Counted from the first letter of the stretch, positions 17,458 to 26,608 are shown. The stretch: 64,000 bases of DNA from Streptomyces rubiginosohelvolus (GCF_014649875.1 NZ_BMTW01000002.1:496001-560000); one strand, 5' to 3'. The notes: generated from the sequence alone by a model not told the origin. Program-made: numbers and translations.

Positions 17458-18678
17458 ATGCGACCCATTCGCCCGACCGATACCGCACGCCGCGGGAGGC
17501 GCGCACGGCGCATGCCCTCCTCCACGCTCGCCGCGACCGCCGTCGCCGCCGTGCTGGCGCTCACCGCCACCGCGTGCGGTCCGGAGGAGGACAACGCGGG
17601 CGGTACGCCCAGCGCTTCGGCCGGCCAGGCCGACGGCAAGGTCGCCATCCCGGACGACCTGAAGGACCGCCTCAAGGAGCACGGGATCGACCCCGACCAG
17701 TGGCGGGACGGGGAGTGGAAGAACTGGGACAAGGACAAGTGGCTGCGTGAGGCCAAGGACTTCGTCAACCCGATCATCGAGGGCCTGTGGGACCCGGACC
17801 GGATGCGGGACGCCGACAAGCCCCCGGAGAACCCGGTCGACAACGACATCTCGGGCGACGACGGCGTGACGGACCCGACGCCGGCCCCGGTCCGGGCCGC
17901 CGGTGTCGCGACGCCGTACCACGACAACGCCCCGGAGTCCGGGAAGCTGCTCTTCGACGGCCCGCAGGGCTCGATGGTCTGTTCCGCGACCGTGGTGAAG
18001 GACCCGGCGAACCCCGGCAAGTCCAACATGGTGTGGACCGCCGGACACTGTGTGCACGCGGGCAAGAAGGGCGGCTGGTACCGCAACATCGCCTTCGTCC
18101 CGGCGTACAACAACGACGGCCTGTCACTGGCCCAGCTGGAGACCGCGCCCAAGGAGAAGATCGCTCCCTACGGTGTGTGGTGGGGCCAGTGGGCCCAGAC
18201 CTCCGAGCAGTGGATCGAGCAGGGCGCCGCGACCGGCGGCCAGGGCGCGCCGTACGACTTCGCGGTGCTGCACGTGACGCCGGAGAAGGGCGCGGGCGGC
18301 AAGTCGCTGGAGGAGACGGTCGGTTCGGCGCTGCCGGTCGAGTTCAACGCTCCGGCCGTGCCGAAGATCGCCGAGATGACGGCCACGGGCTACCCGGCCG
18401 CGCCGCCGTACGACGGTCAGAAGCTGCTCCAGTGCGAGGACAAGCCGGGCCGGCTGTCGGTCTTCCGGGAGCAGCCCACGATGTACCGCATCGGCTGCAC
18501 GATGACCGGTGGTTCCTCCGGCGGCGGCTGGGTCGCGGCGGGTCAGGACGGCAAGCCCGCCCTGGTCTCGAACACCTCGATCGGCCCGGTCACGGCGGGC
18601 TGGCTGGCCGGTCCGCGGCTCGGCAAGGAGGCCGAGGGCATCTACCGCGCGGTGAGCGAGAAGTACGCGGGCCAGTAG
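17458..18678 (+). CDS. Secreted trypsin-like serine protease lipoprotein, copy 1
   Basis: A 406-residue exported protein. The N-terminus has an arginine-rich region, a hydrophobic stretch (SSTLAATAVAAVLALTATAC) and a likely lipobox cysteine at Cys40. Residues 66-115 form an acidic, tryptophan-rich domain (QWRDGEWKNWDKDKWLREAK). The chymotrypsin-like domain carries His197 (WTAGHCVH), Asp267 (APYDFAVLHV) and Ser354 (TGGSSGGGW). ATG 17458 has GGGGGA seven bases upstream. A closely related copy follows 185 bp later. The target is unknown; Tat export is possible because of RRGRRARR. The tandem arrangement indicates a local duplication. Confidence 0.88.
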   Translation: MRPIRPTDTARRGRRARRMPSSTLAATAVAAVLALTATACGPEEDNAGGTPSASAGQADGKVAIPDDLKDRLKEHGIDPDQWRDGEWKNWDKDKWLREAKDFVNPIIEGLWDPDRMRDADKPPENPVDNDISGDDGVTDPTPAPVRAAGVATPYHDNAPESGKLLFDGPQGSMVCSATVVKDPANPGKSNMVWTAGHCVHAGKKGGWYRNIAFVPAYNNDGLSLAQLETAPKEKIAPYGVWWGQWAQTSEQWIEQGAATGGQGAPYDFAVLHVTPEKGAGGKSLEETVGSALPVEFNAPAVPKIAEMTATGYPAAPPYDGQKLLQCEDKPGRLSVFREQPTMYRIGCTMTGGSSGGGWVAAGQDGKPALVSNTSIGPVTAGWLAGPRLGKEAEGIYRAVSEKYAGQ

Positions 18679-18691
18679 GGCCTGCGCGTCA

Positions 18692-18723
18692 GCGGCCCCC
18701 GGCAGTCGACTGCCGGGGGCCGC
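18692..18723 (+). terminator. Terminator after protease copy 1
   Basis: A perfect 32-bp palindrome with a 16-bp arm beginning GCGGCCCCCGGCAGTC, 13 bp after the stop. It separates the two protease genes into independent transcription units. Confidence 0.75.
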
Positions 18724-18863
18724 GTGCGACCGGCGGCCGACTCCGGCATGCCGCATGACAAGCACATGACAGAATGTGCGACCGCGACCGCACACCACCG
18801 CGCCTGCGCCCGGGCGAGGTCGCGCGCCATCGCACGCATCAGCTGTTCAGGGGGATCTCTTCC

Positions 18864-20036
18864 ATGCGATCGATACGTCCGCTGCTGGCCGCCACCGGCC
18901 TCGTCGCGGCGCTCACACTGACGGCCACGGCCTGCGGTCCCGAGGAGGACTCCGCGGCCGCCAAGCCGTCGGCCACCGGCGGGGCGGCGGAGAAGGACCC
19001 GGCCGCCGGTCTTCCCGGCGATCTGGGCGACGCCCTGGAGAAGCACGGGGTGGACCCGGAGAAGTGGAAGAAGGGCGAGTGGAAGAACTGGGACAAGGAC
19101 GGCTGGCTCCGCAAGGCCGAGGACTTCGTCAACCCGGTCATCGACGGCTTGTGGAAGCCGGAGCGGATGGCGTCGGCGGAGGAGCCCGCCAAGACGATGG
19201 CGGCCGGTGACCTCTCCGCCGGTCAGGACGTCAGCGACCCGGAGCCCGCTCCGGTGCAGGCCAAGCCGGAGAAGCTGCCCTACCACCGGTACGCCGCCCC
19301 GGTCGGCAAGGTCTTCTTCGACTCCCCCAAGGGCTCCATGGTGTGCTCGGGCACGGTCGTGAAGGACCCGAAGAACCCCGGGAAGTCCAACCTCGTGTGG
19401 ACCGCCGGACACTGTGTGCACGCGGGCGCGGGCGGCGGCTGGTACCGCAACATCGTCTTCGTGCCCTCGTACAACGACCAGGGCAAGAACGCGGCGCAAC
19501 TGCGGACCGCTCAGCCGCAGGAGATCGCCCCGTACGGCACCTACTGGGCGGACTGGGCCGCGTCCTCCGGCGAGTGGATCTCCGGCGGCGGCCCGACGGG
19601 CGGCGCCGGTGCCCCGTACGACTACGCGGTCCTGCATGTGAAGCCGGAGAACGGGACGAAGTCCCTCGAGGAGACGGTGGGCAACGCGCTGCCGGTCTCC
19701 TTCGACGCTCCGGAGATCCAGCAGATCAGCGGCATGGGCGCCTGGGGCTACCCGGCGGGTCCGCCGTACGACGGTCTGCTGATGCACCAGTGCGTCGACC
19801 GTCCCGGCCGGCTCTCGATCGCCCCGGGGACCCCGACCATGTACCGGATCGGCTGCACCATGACGGGCGGCTCCTCCGGTGGCGGCTGGTTCGTCGCCGG
19901 GCCGGACGGGAAGTCGATGCTGGTCTCCAACACCTCGATCGGACCGGTCACTTCGGGCTGGCTGGCCGGACCGCGGCTGGGCGAGGACGCCCGGCGCACC
20001 TTCGCGACGATGAGCGACAAGTTCGCGGGGCGGTAA
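18864..20036 (+). CDS. Secreted trypsin-like serine protease lipoprotein, copy 2
   Basis: A 390-residue paralogue of the preceding gene. The signal sequence is shorter, with a lipobox cysteine at Cys24 (LTATACGPEED). The N-terminal W/K-rich domain is retained (KWKKGEWKNWDKDGWLRKAE, residues 67-86). The catalytic triad is His183, Asp253 and Ser338. The linker between the W-rich domain and the protease differs most from copy 1. ATG 18864 has GGGGGAT at a good distance. It has its own terminator and is probably expressed separately. Confidence 0.88.
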   Translation: MRSIRPLLAATGLVAALTLTATACGPEEDSAAAKPSATGGAAEKDPAAGLPGDLGDALEKHGVDPEKWKKGEWKNWDKDGWLRKAEDFVNPVIDGLWKPERMASAEEPAKTMAAGDLSAGQDVSDPEPAPVQAKPEKLPYHRYAAPVGKVFFDSPKGSMVCSGTVVKDPKNPGKSNLVWTAGHCVHAGAGGGWYRNIVFVPSYNDQGKNAAQLRTAQPQEIAPYGTYWADWAASSGEWISGGGPTGGAGAPYDYAVLHVKPENGTKSLEETVGNALPVSFDAPEIQQISGMGAWGYPAGPPYDGLLMHQCVDRPGRLSIAPGTPTMYRIGCTMTGGSSGGGWFVAGPDGKSMLVSNTSIGPVTSGWLAGPRLGEDARRTFATMSDKFAGR

Positions 20037-20055
20037 CCCTGGACGCCGGTCGTAC

Positions 20056-20105
20056 GCCGAAGGCCCGGCCCGGACTCCCTGGAGAGTCCGGGCCGGGCCT
20101 TCGGC
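20056..20105. terminator. Strong terminator between protease copy 2 and hflX
   Basis: A perfect 22-bp stem (GCCGAAGGCCCGGCCCGGAC and two more bases) with a 6-base loop CCTGGA. It can terminate both the protease gene and the convergent hflX. Confidence 0.85.
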
Positions 20106-20126
20106 TGTCGTACGGTCCCGCAGCCG

Positions 20127-21647
20127 TCAGTGCGCGGCCAGGGCGAAGGTCTCCAGCTCGGCGGCCAGCTCCTCGTGGACCTGGGCCTTGAGCAGGGTGC
20201 CCTCGGCGGTGTGCTCCTCGGAGAGCACCTCGCCCTCGGCGTGCACCCGGGAGACCAGAGCCCCCTGGATGTACGGCACGAGCACCTCGACCAGGACGGA
20301 CGGCCGGGGCAGCTCGGCGTCGATGAGCGCGAGCAGCTCGTCGATGCCTTCGCCCGTGCGGGCCGAGACCGTGATCGCGTACTTCTCGTTGCGCAGCAGG
20401 CGCTGGATGACCAGGGGGTCCGCCGCGTCCGCCTTGTTGATCACGACGATCTCTCGTACGTTCACCGCGCCGACGTCCCGGATCACCTCGCGCACCGCGG
20501 CGAGCTGCTCCTCCGGCACCGGGTGGGAGCCGTCCACCACGTGGAGGATGAGATCGGACTCGCCGACCTCCTCCATCGTGGAGCGGAACGCCTCGACGAG
20601 GTGGTGCGGCAGATGCCGCACGAACCCGACGGTGTCGGCCAGGGTGTAGATCCGGCCGCTCGGCGTCTCGGCCCGGCGGACGGTCGGGTCCAGGGTGGCG
20701 AACAGAGCGTTCTCCACCAGGACACCGGCCCCGGTCAGACGGTTGAGCAGCGAGGACTTGCCCGCGTTGGTGTATCCGGCGATGGCGACCGAGGGCACCT
20801 TGTTGCGCTTGCGCTCCTGCCGCTTGATCTCGCGGCCGGTCTTCATCTCCGCGATCTCCCGGCGCATCTTCGCCATCTTCTCGCGGATCCGCCGCCGGTC
20901 CGTCTCGATCTTGGTCTCACCGGGACCACGGGTGGCCATACCGCCACCGCCACTGGAACCGCCGCCACCCATCTGCCGGGAGAGCGACTGACCCCAGCCG
21001 CGCAGCCTGGGCAGCATGTACTGCATCTGCGCGAGCGAGACCTGCGCCTTGCCCTCACGGGACTTGGCGTGCTGGGCGAAGATGTCGAGGATCAGGGCGG
21101 TCCGGTCGACCACCTTGACCTTGACGACGTCTTCCAGATGGATCAGCTGGCCGGGGCTCAGCTCACCGTCGCAGACGACGGTGTCGGCACCGGACTCGAG
21201 CACGATGTCGCGCAGCTCCAGCGCCTTGCCCGAACCGATGTACGTCGCCGGGTCGGGCTTGTCGCGCCGCTGGTACACCGCGTCCAGCACCTGCGCACCC
21301 GCCGTCTCGGCGAGGGCGGCGAGCTCCGCGAGGGAGATCTCCGCGTCGTGCACCGTCCCCGAGGTCCAGACGCCCACCAGCACCACGCGCTCCAGGCGCA
21401 GCTGGCGGTACTCGACCTCGGTGACGTCCTCGAGCTCGGTGGAGAGACCTGCGACACGCCGCAGGGCGGCACGCTCGGAACGGTCGAGCTGGTCGCCGTC
21501 CCGGGCTCCGTCGATCTCGTGGCTCCAGGCGACGTCCTCTTCCATCAGGGCGTCGGCCCGGCGGGCCTCGGTGAGGCTCTCGGTGGTGTTCTCCGTGGCG
21601 CTCTGCGCGTCCTGCGCGTCCTGGGGAAGGGAAGAAGAGGAGGTCAT
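20127..21647 (-). CDS. hflX: GTPase HflX (ribosome-rescue GTPase)
   Basis: A 506-residue HflX. An N-terminal nucleotide-binding-like domain (TYIGSGKALELRDIVL) is followed by the HflX signature GPGETKIETDRRRIREKMAK. The G domain has Walker A GYTNAGKSSLLN, DTVGFVRHLP (G3) and NKAD (G4). A glycine-rich GGGGSSGGGGMATRG linker precedes the signature. HflX splits stalled 70S ribosomes under stress. The first 60 residues are an actinobacterial acidic extension. It is monocistronic, with a strong terminator shared with the protease gene. Confidence 0.95.
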   Translation of the reverse strand: MTSSSSLPQDAQDAQSATENTTESLTEARRADALMEEDVAWSHEIDGARDGDQLDRSERAALRRVAGLSTELEDVTEVEYRQLRLERVVLVGVWTSGTVHDAEISLAELAALAETAGAQVLDAVYQRRDKPDPATYIGSGKALELRDIVLESGADTVVCDGELSPGQLIHLEDVVKVKVVDRTALILDIFAQHAKSREGKAQVSLAQMQYMLPRLRGWGQSLSRQMGGGGSSGGGGMATRGPGETKIETDRRRIREKMAKMRREIAEMKTGREIKRQERKRNKVPSVAIAGYTNAGKSSLLNRLTGAGVLVENALFATLDPTVRRAETPSGRIYTLADTVGFVRHLPHHLVEAFRSTMEEVGESDLILHVVDGSHPVPEEQLAAVREVIRDVGAVNVREIVVINKADAADPLVIQRLLRNEKYAITVSARTGEGIDELLALIDAELPRPSVLVEVLVPYIQGALVSRVHAEGEVLSEEHTAEGTLLKAQVHEELAAELETFALAAH

Positions 21648-21778
21648 TGGATCCTTACGTCGATAGAAGTCTTTACGTCAGTCACAACGTGTGATCTTCC
21701 CGGATGATTCCCTTCGGGGAACTCCGGTGCGGTCCGCCGCGCCGACGCGTCGATAGTGGCACGGCCCCACCGAGCCCG

Positions 21779-23224
21779 TCACGCGGGTTTCGCGCTGCTC
21801 CAGTCCGGGTGTCCGGGCATCGGCGGGGTCTTCTTCCCGTACAGCCAGCCGTCGAAGAAGGCGGTCAGATCCCGGCCGGCGATCCCGGAGGCGAGCCGGG
21901 TGAAGTCCGCGGTGGTCGCCGTGGAGTCCCGGTGCACCCGGACCCAGGTGCGCTCCAGCCGGTCGAAGGCGGCCTCGCCGATCTCCTGGCGCAGGGCGTA
22001 GAGCACCAGCGCGCTGCCGTCGTACATCACCGGGCGGAACAGGCTGAGCTTCTGCCCCGGGGCCGGTCCTTCCGGGTGCGCCGGAGGGCCGCCATCCGTG
22101 CGCCAGGCGTCGGACAGCTTGTACGCCTCCCGCATCCGGCGCTCCAGGGTCGGGCCGCCGTTCTCCTCGGCGTAGCGGGCCTCGTACCAGCTGGCGTGTC
22201 CCTCGTTGAGCCAGAGGTCGGACCAGCTCGCGGGCGAGACGCTGTTGCCGAACCACTGGTGGGCCAGCTCGTGGATCATCACCGAGTCGACGTACCACTC
22301 CGGGTAGCCGGGCTCGGTGAAGAACGACTTCCCGAACAGCGACAGCGTCTGGGTCTCCAGGGCGAACCCGATGGGGCTGTCGGCGACGAGCACCCCGTAC
22401 GTCTCGAAGGGGTAGCGGCCGACCCGCTGCTCCATCCATTCCAGCTGGGCCGGGGTCTTCTTCAGCCAGGGCTCCAGGTTCTTCCGGTCGGCGGCCGGGA
22501 CGACGTCGCGTACCGGCAGCCCGTGCGGTCCTGTGCGGTGCGCGACGGCGGAGCTGCCGATGGAGACCTGGGCCAGTTCGGTGGCCATGGGGTGCTCGGT
22601 GCGGTACGTCCAGGTGGTCGAGGAGCCGTGCCGGGTCTTCTCCACGGGCAGTCCGGCCGCGACCGCCGTCAGCCGGTGCGGGGCGGTGATCCGGAAGGTG
22701 AAGTACGCCTTGTCGGAGGGGTGGTCGTTGCTCGGGAAGACGCGGTGGGCGGCGTCGGCCTGGTTGGCCATGGCGAGCCCGTCGGTGGTCCGCACCCAGC
22801 CGCCGTCGTCCCCGGATCCGCTCGGGTCGCTGGTGTGCCGGACGGTGATGTTCAGCGGTACGCCCGCGGGGAGGCGGCGGGGTGCCTGGAGGACGAGGTC
22901 CTCCCTCTTGCTGCCGAAGTCGACGCTCTGCCCGTTGACCTCGACGCCCCGGACGGTCCCCCGGGCGAAGTCGAGGTTGATCCGGTCCAGCGGGGCGGTG
23001 GTGCGGGCGCGGATCTTGGTGACGGCGTCCAGAGGTTTGGTGTTGGAGCCGTGGTAGGTGAAGGCGATGTCGTACGCGAGAACGTCGTATCCGGGGTTGC
23101 CCAGCTCGGGGAAGATCCGGTCGCCGATGCCCAGGGGCTCGGGTGCGGGCAGGGCGGCGGCGACGAGGGTGGCCGAGGCGGTGGCCAGCAGGGCGGCGCG
23201 CAGGCGGCGGGTCAGGAGCGGCAT
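21779..23224 (-). CDS. Secreted M1 family metallopeptidase
   Basis: A 481-residue M1 (aminopeptidase N-like) zinc peptidase with a cleavable signal peptide (residues 1-25). The zinc site is HELAHQW with His318, Glu319 and His322, plus Glu341 in LNEGHASWYEA. The substrate-recognition strand GFALETQT at 286-293 replaces the classical GAMEN motif, as in other secreted Streptomyces members. The last domain is short, so this is the compact form without the helical C-terminal domain of PepN. It probably trims extracellular peptides. It lies between hflX and rshA on the same strand, with a 131-bp gap before hflX. Confidence 0.9.
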   Translation of the reverse strand: MPLLTRRLRAALLATASATLVAAALPAPEPLGIGDRIFPELGNPGYDVLAYDIAFTYHGSNTKPLDAVTKIRARTTAPLDRINLDFARGTVRGVEVNGQSVDFGSKREDLVLQAPRRLPAGVPLNITVRHTSDPSGSGDDGGWVRTTDGLAMANQADAAHRVFPSNDHPSDKAYFTFRITAPHRLTAVAAGLPVEKTRHGSSTTWTYRTEHPMATELAQVSIGSSAVAHRTGPHGLPVRDVVPAADRKNLEPWLKKTPAQLEWMEQRVGRYPFETYGVLVADSPIGFALETQTLSLFGKSFFTEPGYPEWYVDSVMIHELAHQWFGNSVSPASWSDLWLNEGHASWYEARYAEENGGPTLERRMREAYKLSDAWRTDGGPPAHPEGPAPGQKLSLFRPVMYDGSALVLYALRQEIGEAAFDRLERTWVRVHRDSTATTADFTRLASGIAGRDLTAFFDGWLYGKKTPPMPGHPDWSSAKPA

Positions 23225-23306
23225 GGACTACCGCTATCAGCGCGGGGCCGCCCGGCCGGGGAGCCGCGCGCCGCACCACCCGAACGAGGACGGGTGGTGC
23301 GTGGCG

Positions 23307-23396
23307 GCTCAGCCCGTCGGGGCCGGGTGCGTTCGGGGCGGCCCGGCCGGTGGGACGGCCGTTCCGGGTGCCGCTCAGCCCGTCGGGGCCGGGTGC
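23307..23396. repeat. 24-bp direct repeat at the 3' end of rshA
   Basis: GCTCAGCCCGTCGGGGCCGG plus four more bases occurs at 23307-23330 and exactly again at 23373-23396. The second copy contains the rshA stop codon and its last codons; the first lies 66 bp downstream of it in rshA orientation, in the gap before the M1 peptidase gene. Confidence 0.85.
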
Positions 23397-25528
23397 TGGG
23401 CGCGGCTGACGTCGTAGACCCCGGCGACGTCGCGCATGGCCCGCATCAGGCCGGGAAGACCGGCCGCGTCGGGGAGCCGGAGAGTGTAGGTGTGGCGGAC
23501 CCGCTGCTCGCTGGGGGGCTCCACGGTGGCGGAGACGATCGCCGCGTCGGCGGTGGCGATGGCCTCGGTGAGGTCGGCGAGGAGCCGGGGGCGGCCGAAC
23601 GATTCGGCGACCAGGGTGACCCGGCAGCCCGCGTCGGACTCCCGGCCCTCCCCGTCCGCCCAGCTGGCCGCGACCGGGGCACGGCCGATCTCCTGCATGG
23701 CGGCGACGGCGGGACACTCCCGGCGGTGCACGGTGACCGCGCCGCCCCGGACGACGAAGCCGGTCAGCTCGTCGGGGGGCACCGGCGTACAGCAGCCGGC
23801 CAGGCGCACCTGCGCGTTCGGGTCGTCCACGACGACGCCCGTGGGGCGAGGACCGGACCGGCTGCGGGCCGGAGCCTCGCGTTCCGTCGCGGCGGCGGGC
23901 TCGCCCCGGGTGCCGGGTCCGGTCGCGTCGGCGGTCTCCGGGTCGGGTTTCGCCTCGTCCGGGTGGTCGCTGAACCAGCCGGTGATCGCGATCCGGGCGG
24001 CGGGGGTGCGCGCGTGGTCGAGCCAGTCGGGCGAGGGGCCGGATGCGGTGTCCTGGGCGAGCAGCGGCTGCACGGTGTCGCCGTCGCTGAGGACGGTGCT
24101 CAGGGTGGCGAGGCGACCGTTGACCCGGGCCCCGATGGCGGTATGGGCGAGGTCGCCGTACTGGGCGTAGGCCGCGTCGACGCAGCTGGCCCCGGCGGGC
24201 AGCCCGAGGGTGCCGCCGTCGGTGCGGAAGACGGTGATCTCGCGGTCCTGGGCGAGGTCGTCGCGCAGGGTGGTCCAGAAGGTGTCGGGGTCGGTGGCGG
24301 ACTCCTGCCAGTCCAGCAGCCGGGAGAGCCAGCCGGGCCGGGTCGGGTCGGCACGCTCGTCGGACGGCTCGGTCTGCGGGGGCGCGGCGGGGTCCTGGGC
24401 GTACGGATTGCCCAGCGCGACGACACCCGCCTCGGCGACCTTGTGCATCCGGTGCGTACGGATGAGGACTTCGGCGACGGCTCCTTCGGGGCCGACGACG
24501 GCGGTGTGCAGCGACTGGTAGAGGTTGAACTTGGGGGCGGCGATGAAGTCCTTGAACTCGGAGATCACCGGGGTGAAGCAGGTGTGCAGTTCACCGAGGA
24601 CGGCGTAGCAGTCGGCGTCCTCGCCGACCAGGACGAGCAGCCGCCCGAAGTCGGTGCCGCGCAGTTCGCCGCGTTTCCTGCGGACCCGGTGCACGGAGAC
24701 GAAGTGGCGTGGCCTGATGAGGACTTCGGCGCTGATGCCCGCGTCGCGCAGGGTGTGCGTCACGTTGTCGGCGATGGTTTCGAGGGGGTCGTCCGGGCCC
24801 GTCGCGGCGGCGATGAGGGCGCGGGTCTCCTCGTACTCCTCGGGGTGCAGGATCGCGAAGGCCAGGTCCTCCAGCTCGGTCTTGAGCGCCTGTACGCCGA
24901 GCCGTTCGGCGAGCGGGATGAGGACGTCCCGGGTGACCTTGGCGATCCGGGCCTGCTTCTCGGGGCGCATCACCCCGAGGGTGCGCATGTTGTGCAGCCG
25001 GTCCGCGAGCTTGATGGACATGACCCGGACGTCGTTGCCGGTGGCGACGAGCATCTTGCGGAAGGTCTCCGGCTCGGCGGCGGCGCCGTAGTCGACCTTC
25101 TCCAGTTTGGTGACGCCGTCGACGAGATAGCAGACCTCGTCGCCGAACTGCTCCTTGACCTGATCGAGCGTCACTTCCGTGTCCTCGACGGTGTCGTGGA
25201 GCAGGGAGGCGGTGAGGGTGGTGGTCTCCGCGCCCAGCTCGGCGAGGATCAGCGTCACGGCCAGCGGATGGGTGATGTACGGCTCGCCGCTCTTGCGCAT
25301 CTGGCCGCGGTGCGAGGACTCCGCGAGGACGTAGGCCCGGCGCAGGATGGTCAGGTCGGCGTCGGGGTGGTGGGCGCGGTGTGCCTCGGCGACATGGCTG
25401 ATGGCGTCGGGCAGCCGGTCGCGGGAGACCGGGCCGCGCAGTGCCACCCGGCCCAGTCTGCGCAGATCGATCCGGGGGCGGCTCCGCCTGCGAAGGGGGG
25501 CGCCCGGATCGGCGGCCTCTGCACTCAT
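23375..25528 (-). CDS. rshA: RelA/SpoT homologue RshA
   Basis: A 717-residue long-form RSH protein. The HD hydrolase domain is intact, with THPLAVTLILAEL and the His111-Asp112 pair in LLHDTVEDTEV, and NMRTL further on. The synthetase-like domain follows (FKDFIAAPKFNLYQSLHTAV) but lacks several usual residues: the arginine of the DxxGxRV strand and the HW after AExG. TGS (EITVFRTDGGTLGLPAG) and a C-terminal ACT domain are present. The position near dapF and miaA matches S. coelicolor rshA rather than relA. Hydrolysis of (p)ppGpp is likely its main activity. ATG 25528 has GGAGGTG just upstream. Confidence 0.92.
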   Translation of the reverse strand: MSAEAADPGAPLRRRSRPRIDLRRLGRVALRGPVSRDRLPDAISHVAEAHRAHHPDADLTILRRAYVLAESSHRGQMRKSGEPYITHPLAVTLILAELGAETTTLTASLLHDTVEDTEVTLDQVKEQFGDEVCYLVDGVTKLEKVDYGAAAEPETFRKMLVATGNDVRVMSIKLADRLHNMRTLGVMRPEKQARIAKVTRDVLIPLAERLGVQALKTELEDLAFAILHPEEYEETRALIAAATGPDDPLETIADNVTHTLRDAGISAEVLIRPRHFVSVHRVRRKRGELRGTDFGRLLVLVGEDADCYAVLGELHTCFTPVISEFKDFIAAPKFNLYQSLHTAVVGPEGAVAEVLIRTHRMHKVAEAGVVALGNPYAQDPAAPPQTEPSDERADPTRPGWLSRLLDWQESATDPDTFWTTLRDDLAQDREITVFRTDGGTLGLPAGASCVDAAYAQYGDLAHTAIGARVNGRLATLSTVLSDGDTVQPLLAQDTASGPSPDWLDHARTPAARIAITGWFSDHPDEAKPDPETADATGPGTRGEPAAATEREAPARSRSGPRPTGVVVDDPNAQVRLAGCCTPVPPDELTGFVVRGGAVTVHRRECPAVAAMQEIGRAPVAASWADGEGRESDAGCRVTLVAESFGRPRLLADLTEAIATADAAIVSATVEPPSEQRVRHTYTLRLPDAAGLPGLMRAMRDVAGVYDVSRAQHPAPTG

Positions 25529-25643
25529 GGGCACCTCCGGCGACTCGACCGGCGGGGCGAGGGCTGGATGCGCCTCGGGGCCGGTGCTTGATGCTACCGA
25601 GCCCACCACGTGGCGCAGTCCAGCTCTCGCCCAGCGTGAAACG

Positions 25644-25688
25644 GATCACCCATTCGAGCGAAGCCCGGACCGATCACCGTTTCGAGCG
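25644..25688 (-). repeat. Two 17-bp near-identical direct repeats upstream of rshA
   Basis: GATCACCCATTCGAGCG (25644-25660) and GATCACCGTTTCGAGCG (25672-25688) differ at two positions and are 28 bp apart. They lie 116-160 bp upstream of rshA, in the gap after dapF, and could be sites for one regulator. I do not recognise them. Confidence 0.55.
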
Positions 25689-25741
25689 CACCCCGCCTCA
25701 GAGGGCGGCGAACCGTCCGAGGGAAAGCGTCAAGCCAATGA

Positions 25742-26608
25742 TCAGGCGGTTTCGAGCCAGGCCGGGTCGATGACGCCTTCGGCGACGATCACAGCGGGGC
25801 CCGTCATGTCGACCGCGCCGTCGGGGTGCTCGGTGATGACGAGGGTGCCGCCGGGGAGATCCACCCGGTATGTGACGGGGAGACCGGTCACGGCGGGGTC
25901 GGCACCGTCCCGGCGGGCGGTGGCGACGGCGACCGCGCAGGCGCCGGTGCCGCAGGAGCGGGTCTCGCCGGAGCCGCGCTCGTGGACCCGCATCCCGACG
26001 TGGCGCGGGCCCCGGTCGACGACGAACTCGACGTTGACGCCCTCGGGGTAGACCGCCTCGGGGGTGAAGGGCGGGGCGGTGAACAGATCGCCCGCGTGGT
26101 CCAGGTCGTCGACGAACGCGACGGCGTGGGGGTTGCCCATGTTGACGTTGCGGGCGGGCCAGCTGCGGCCGTCGACGCTGACCGTGACGCCCGCATCGGG
26201 CAGCAGGGCCTGTCCCATGGAGACGGTGATGTCGCCGTTCTTGGCGAGGTGCACGCGCTTGGGCCCGCCCCGGGTGGCGACGGTCAGGTCGCCCTCCTCG
26301 ACGAGGCCGGCGCGCTGGAGGTAGTGCGCGAAGACACGCACGCCGTTGCCGCACATCTCGGCGATCGAGCCGTCCGCGTTGCGGTAGTCCATGAACCACT
26401 CGGCCGTCTCCGCCATGGACCGCGCCCCGGGGTGCGCGGCGGACCGCACGACGTGCAGCAGTCCGTCGCCGCCGATACCGGCCCGGCGGTCGCAGAGCCG
26501 GGCGACGAGGGCGGCGGGCAGCGTGAGGGCGTTGTCCGGGTCCGGGACGATCACGAAGTCGTTCTCGGTGCCGTGACCCTTGAGGAAGGCGATCTGCGAG
26601 GTGCTCAC
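25742..26608 (-). CDS. dapF: Diaminopimelate epimerase
   Basis: A 288-residue DapF that converts LL- to meso-diaminopimelate. Both catalytic cysteines are visible: AEMCGNGVRVFA near residue 90 and SCGTGACAVA near residue 220. The N-terminus FLKGHGTENDFV is typical. In Streptomyces the cell wall uses LL-DAP, so the enzyme mainly feeds lysine synthesis. The start is GTG 26608, where the family begins (MSTSQIAFLKGHG). It lies between a small membrane protein gene and rshA. Confidence 0.96.
   Translation of the reverse strand: MSTSQIAFLKGHGTENDFVIVPDPDNALTLPAALVARLCDRRAGIGGDGLLHVVRSAAHPGARSMAETAEWFMDYRNADGSIAEMCGNGVRVFAHYLQRAGLVEEGDLTVATRGGPKRVHLAKNGDITVSMGQALLPDAGVTVSVDGRSWPARNVNMGNPHAVAFVDDLDHAGDLFTAPPFTPEAVYPEGVNVEFVVDRGPRHVGMRVHERGSGETRSCGTGACAVAVATARRDGADPAVTGLPVTYRVDLPGGTLVITEHPDGAVDMTGPAVIVAEGVIDPAWLETA

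Noticed and set aside
21704..25591. 1295-codon open frame on the plus strand opposite the M1 peptidase and rshA genes
   Set aside because: It has no family motifs and mirrors the third-position GC bias of the real minus-strand genes.
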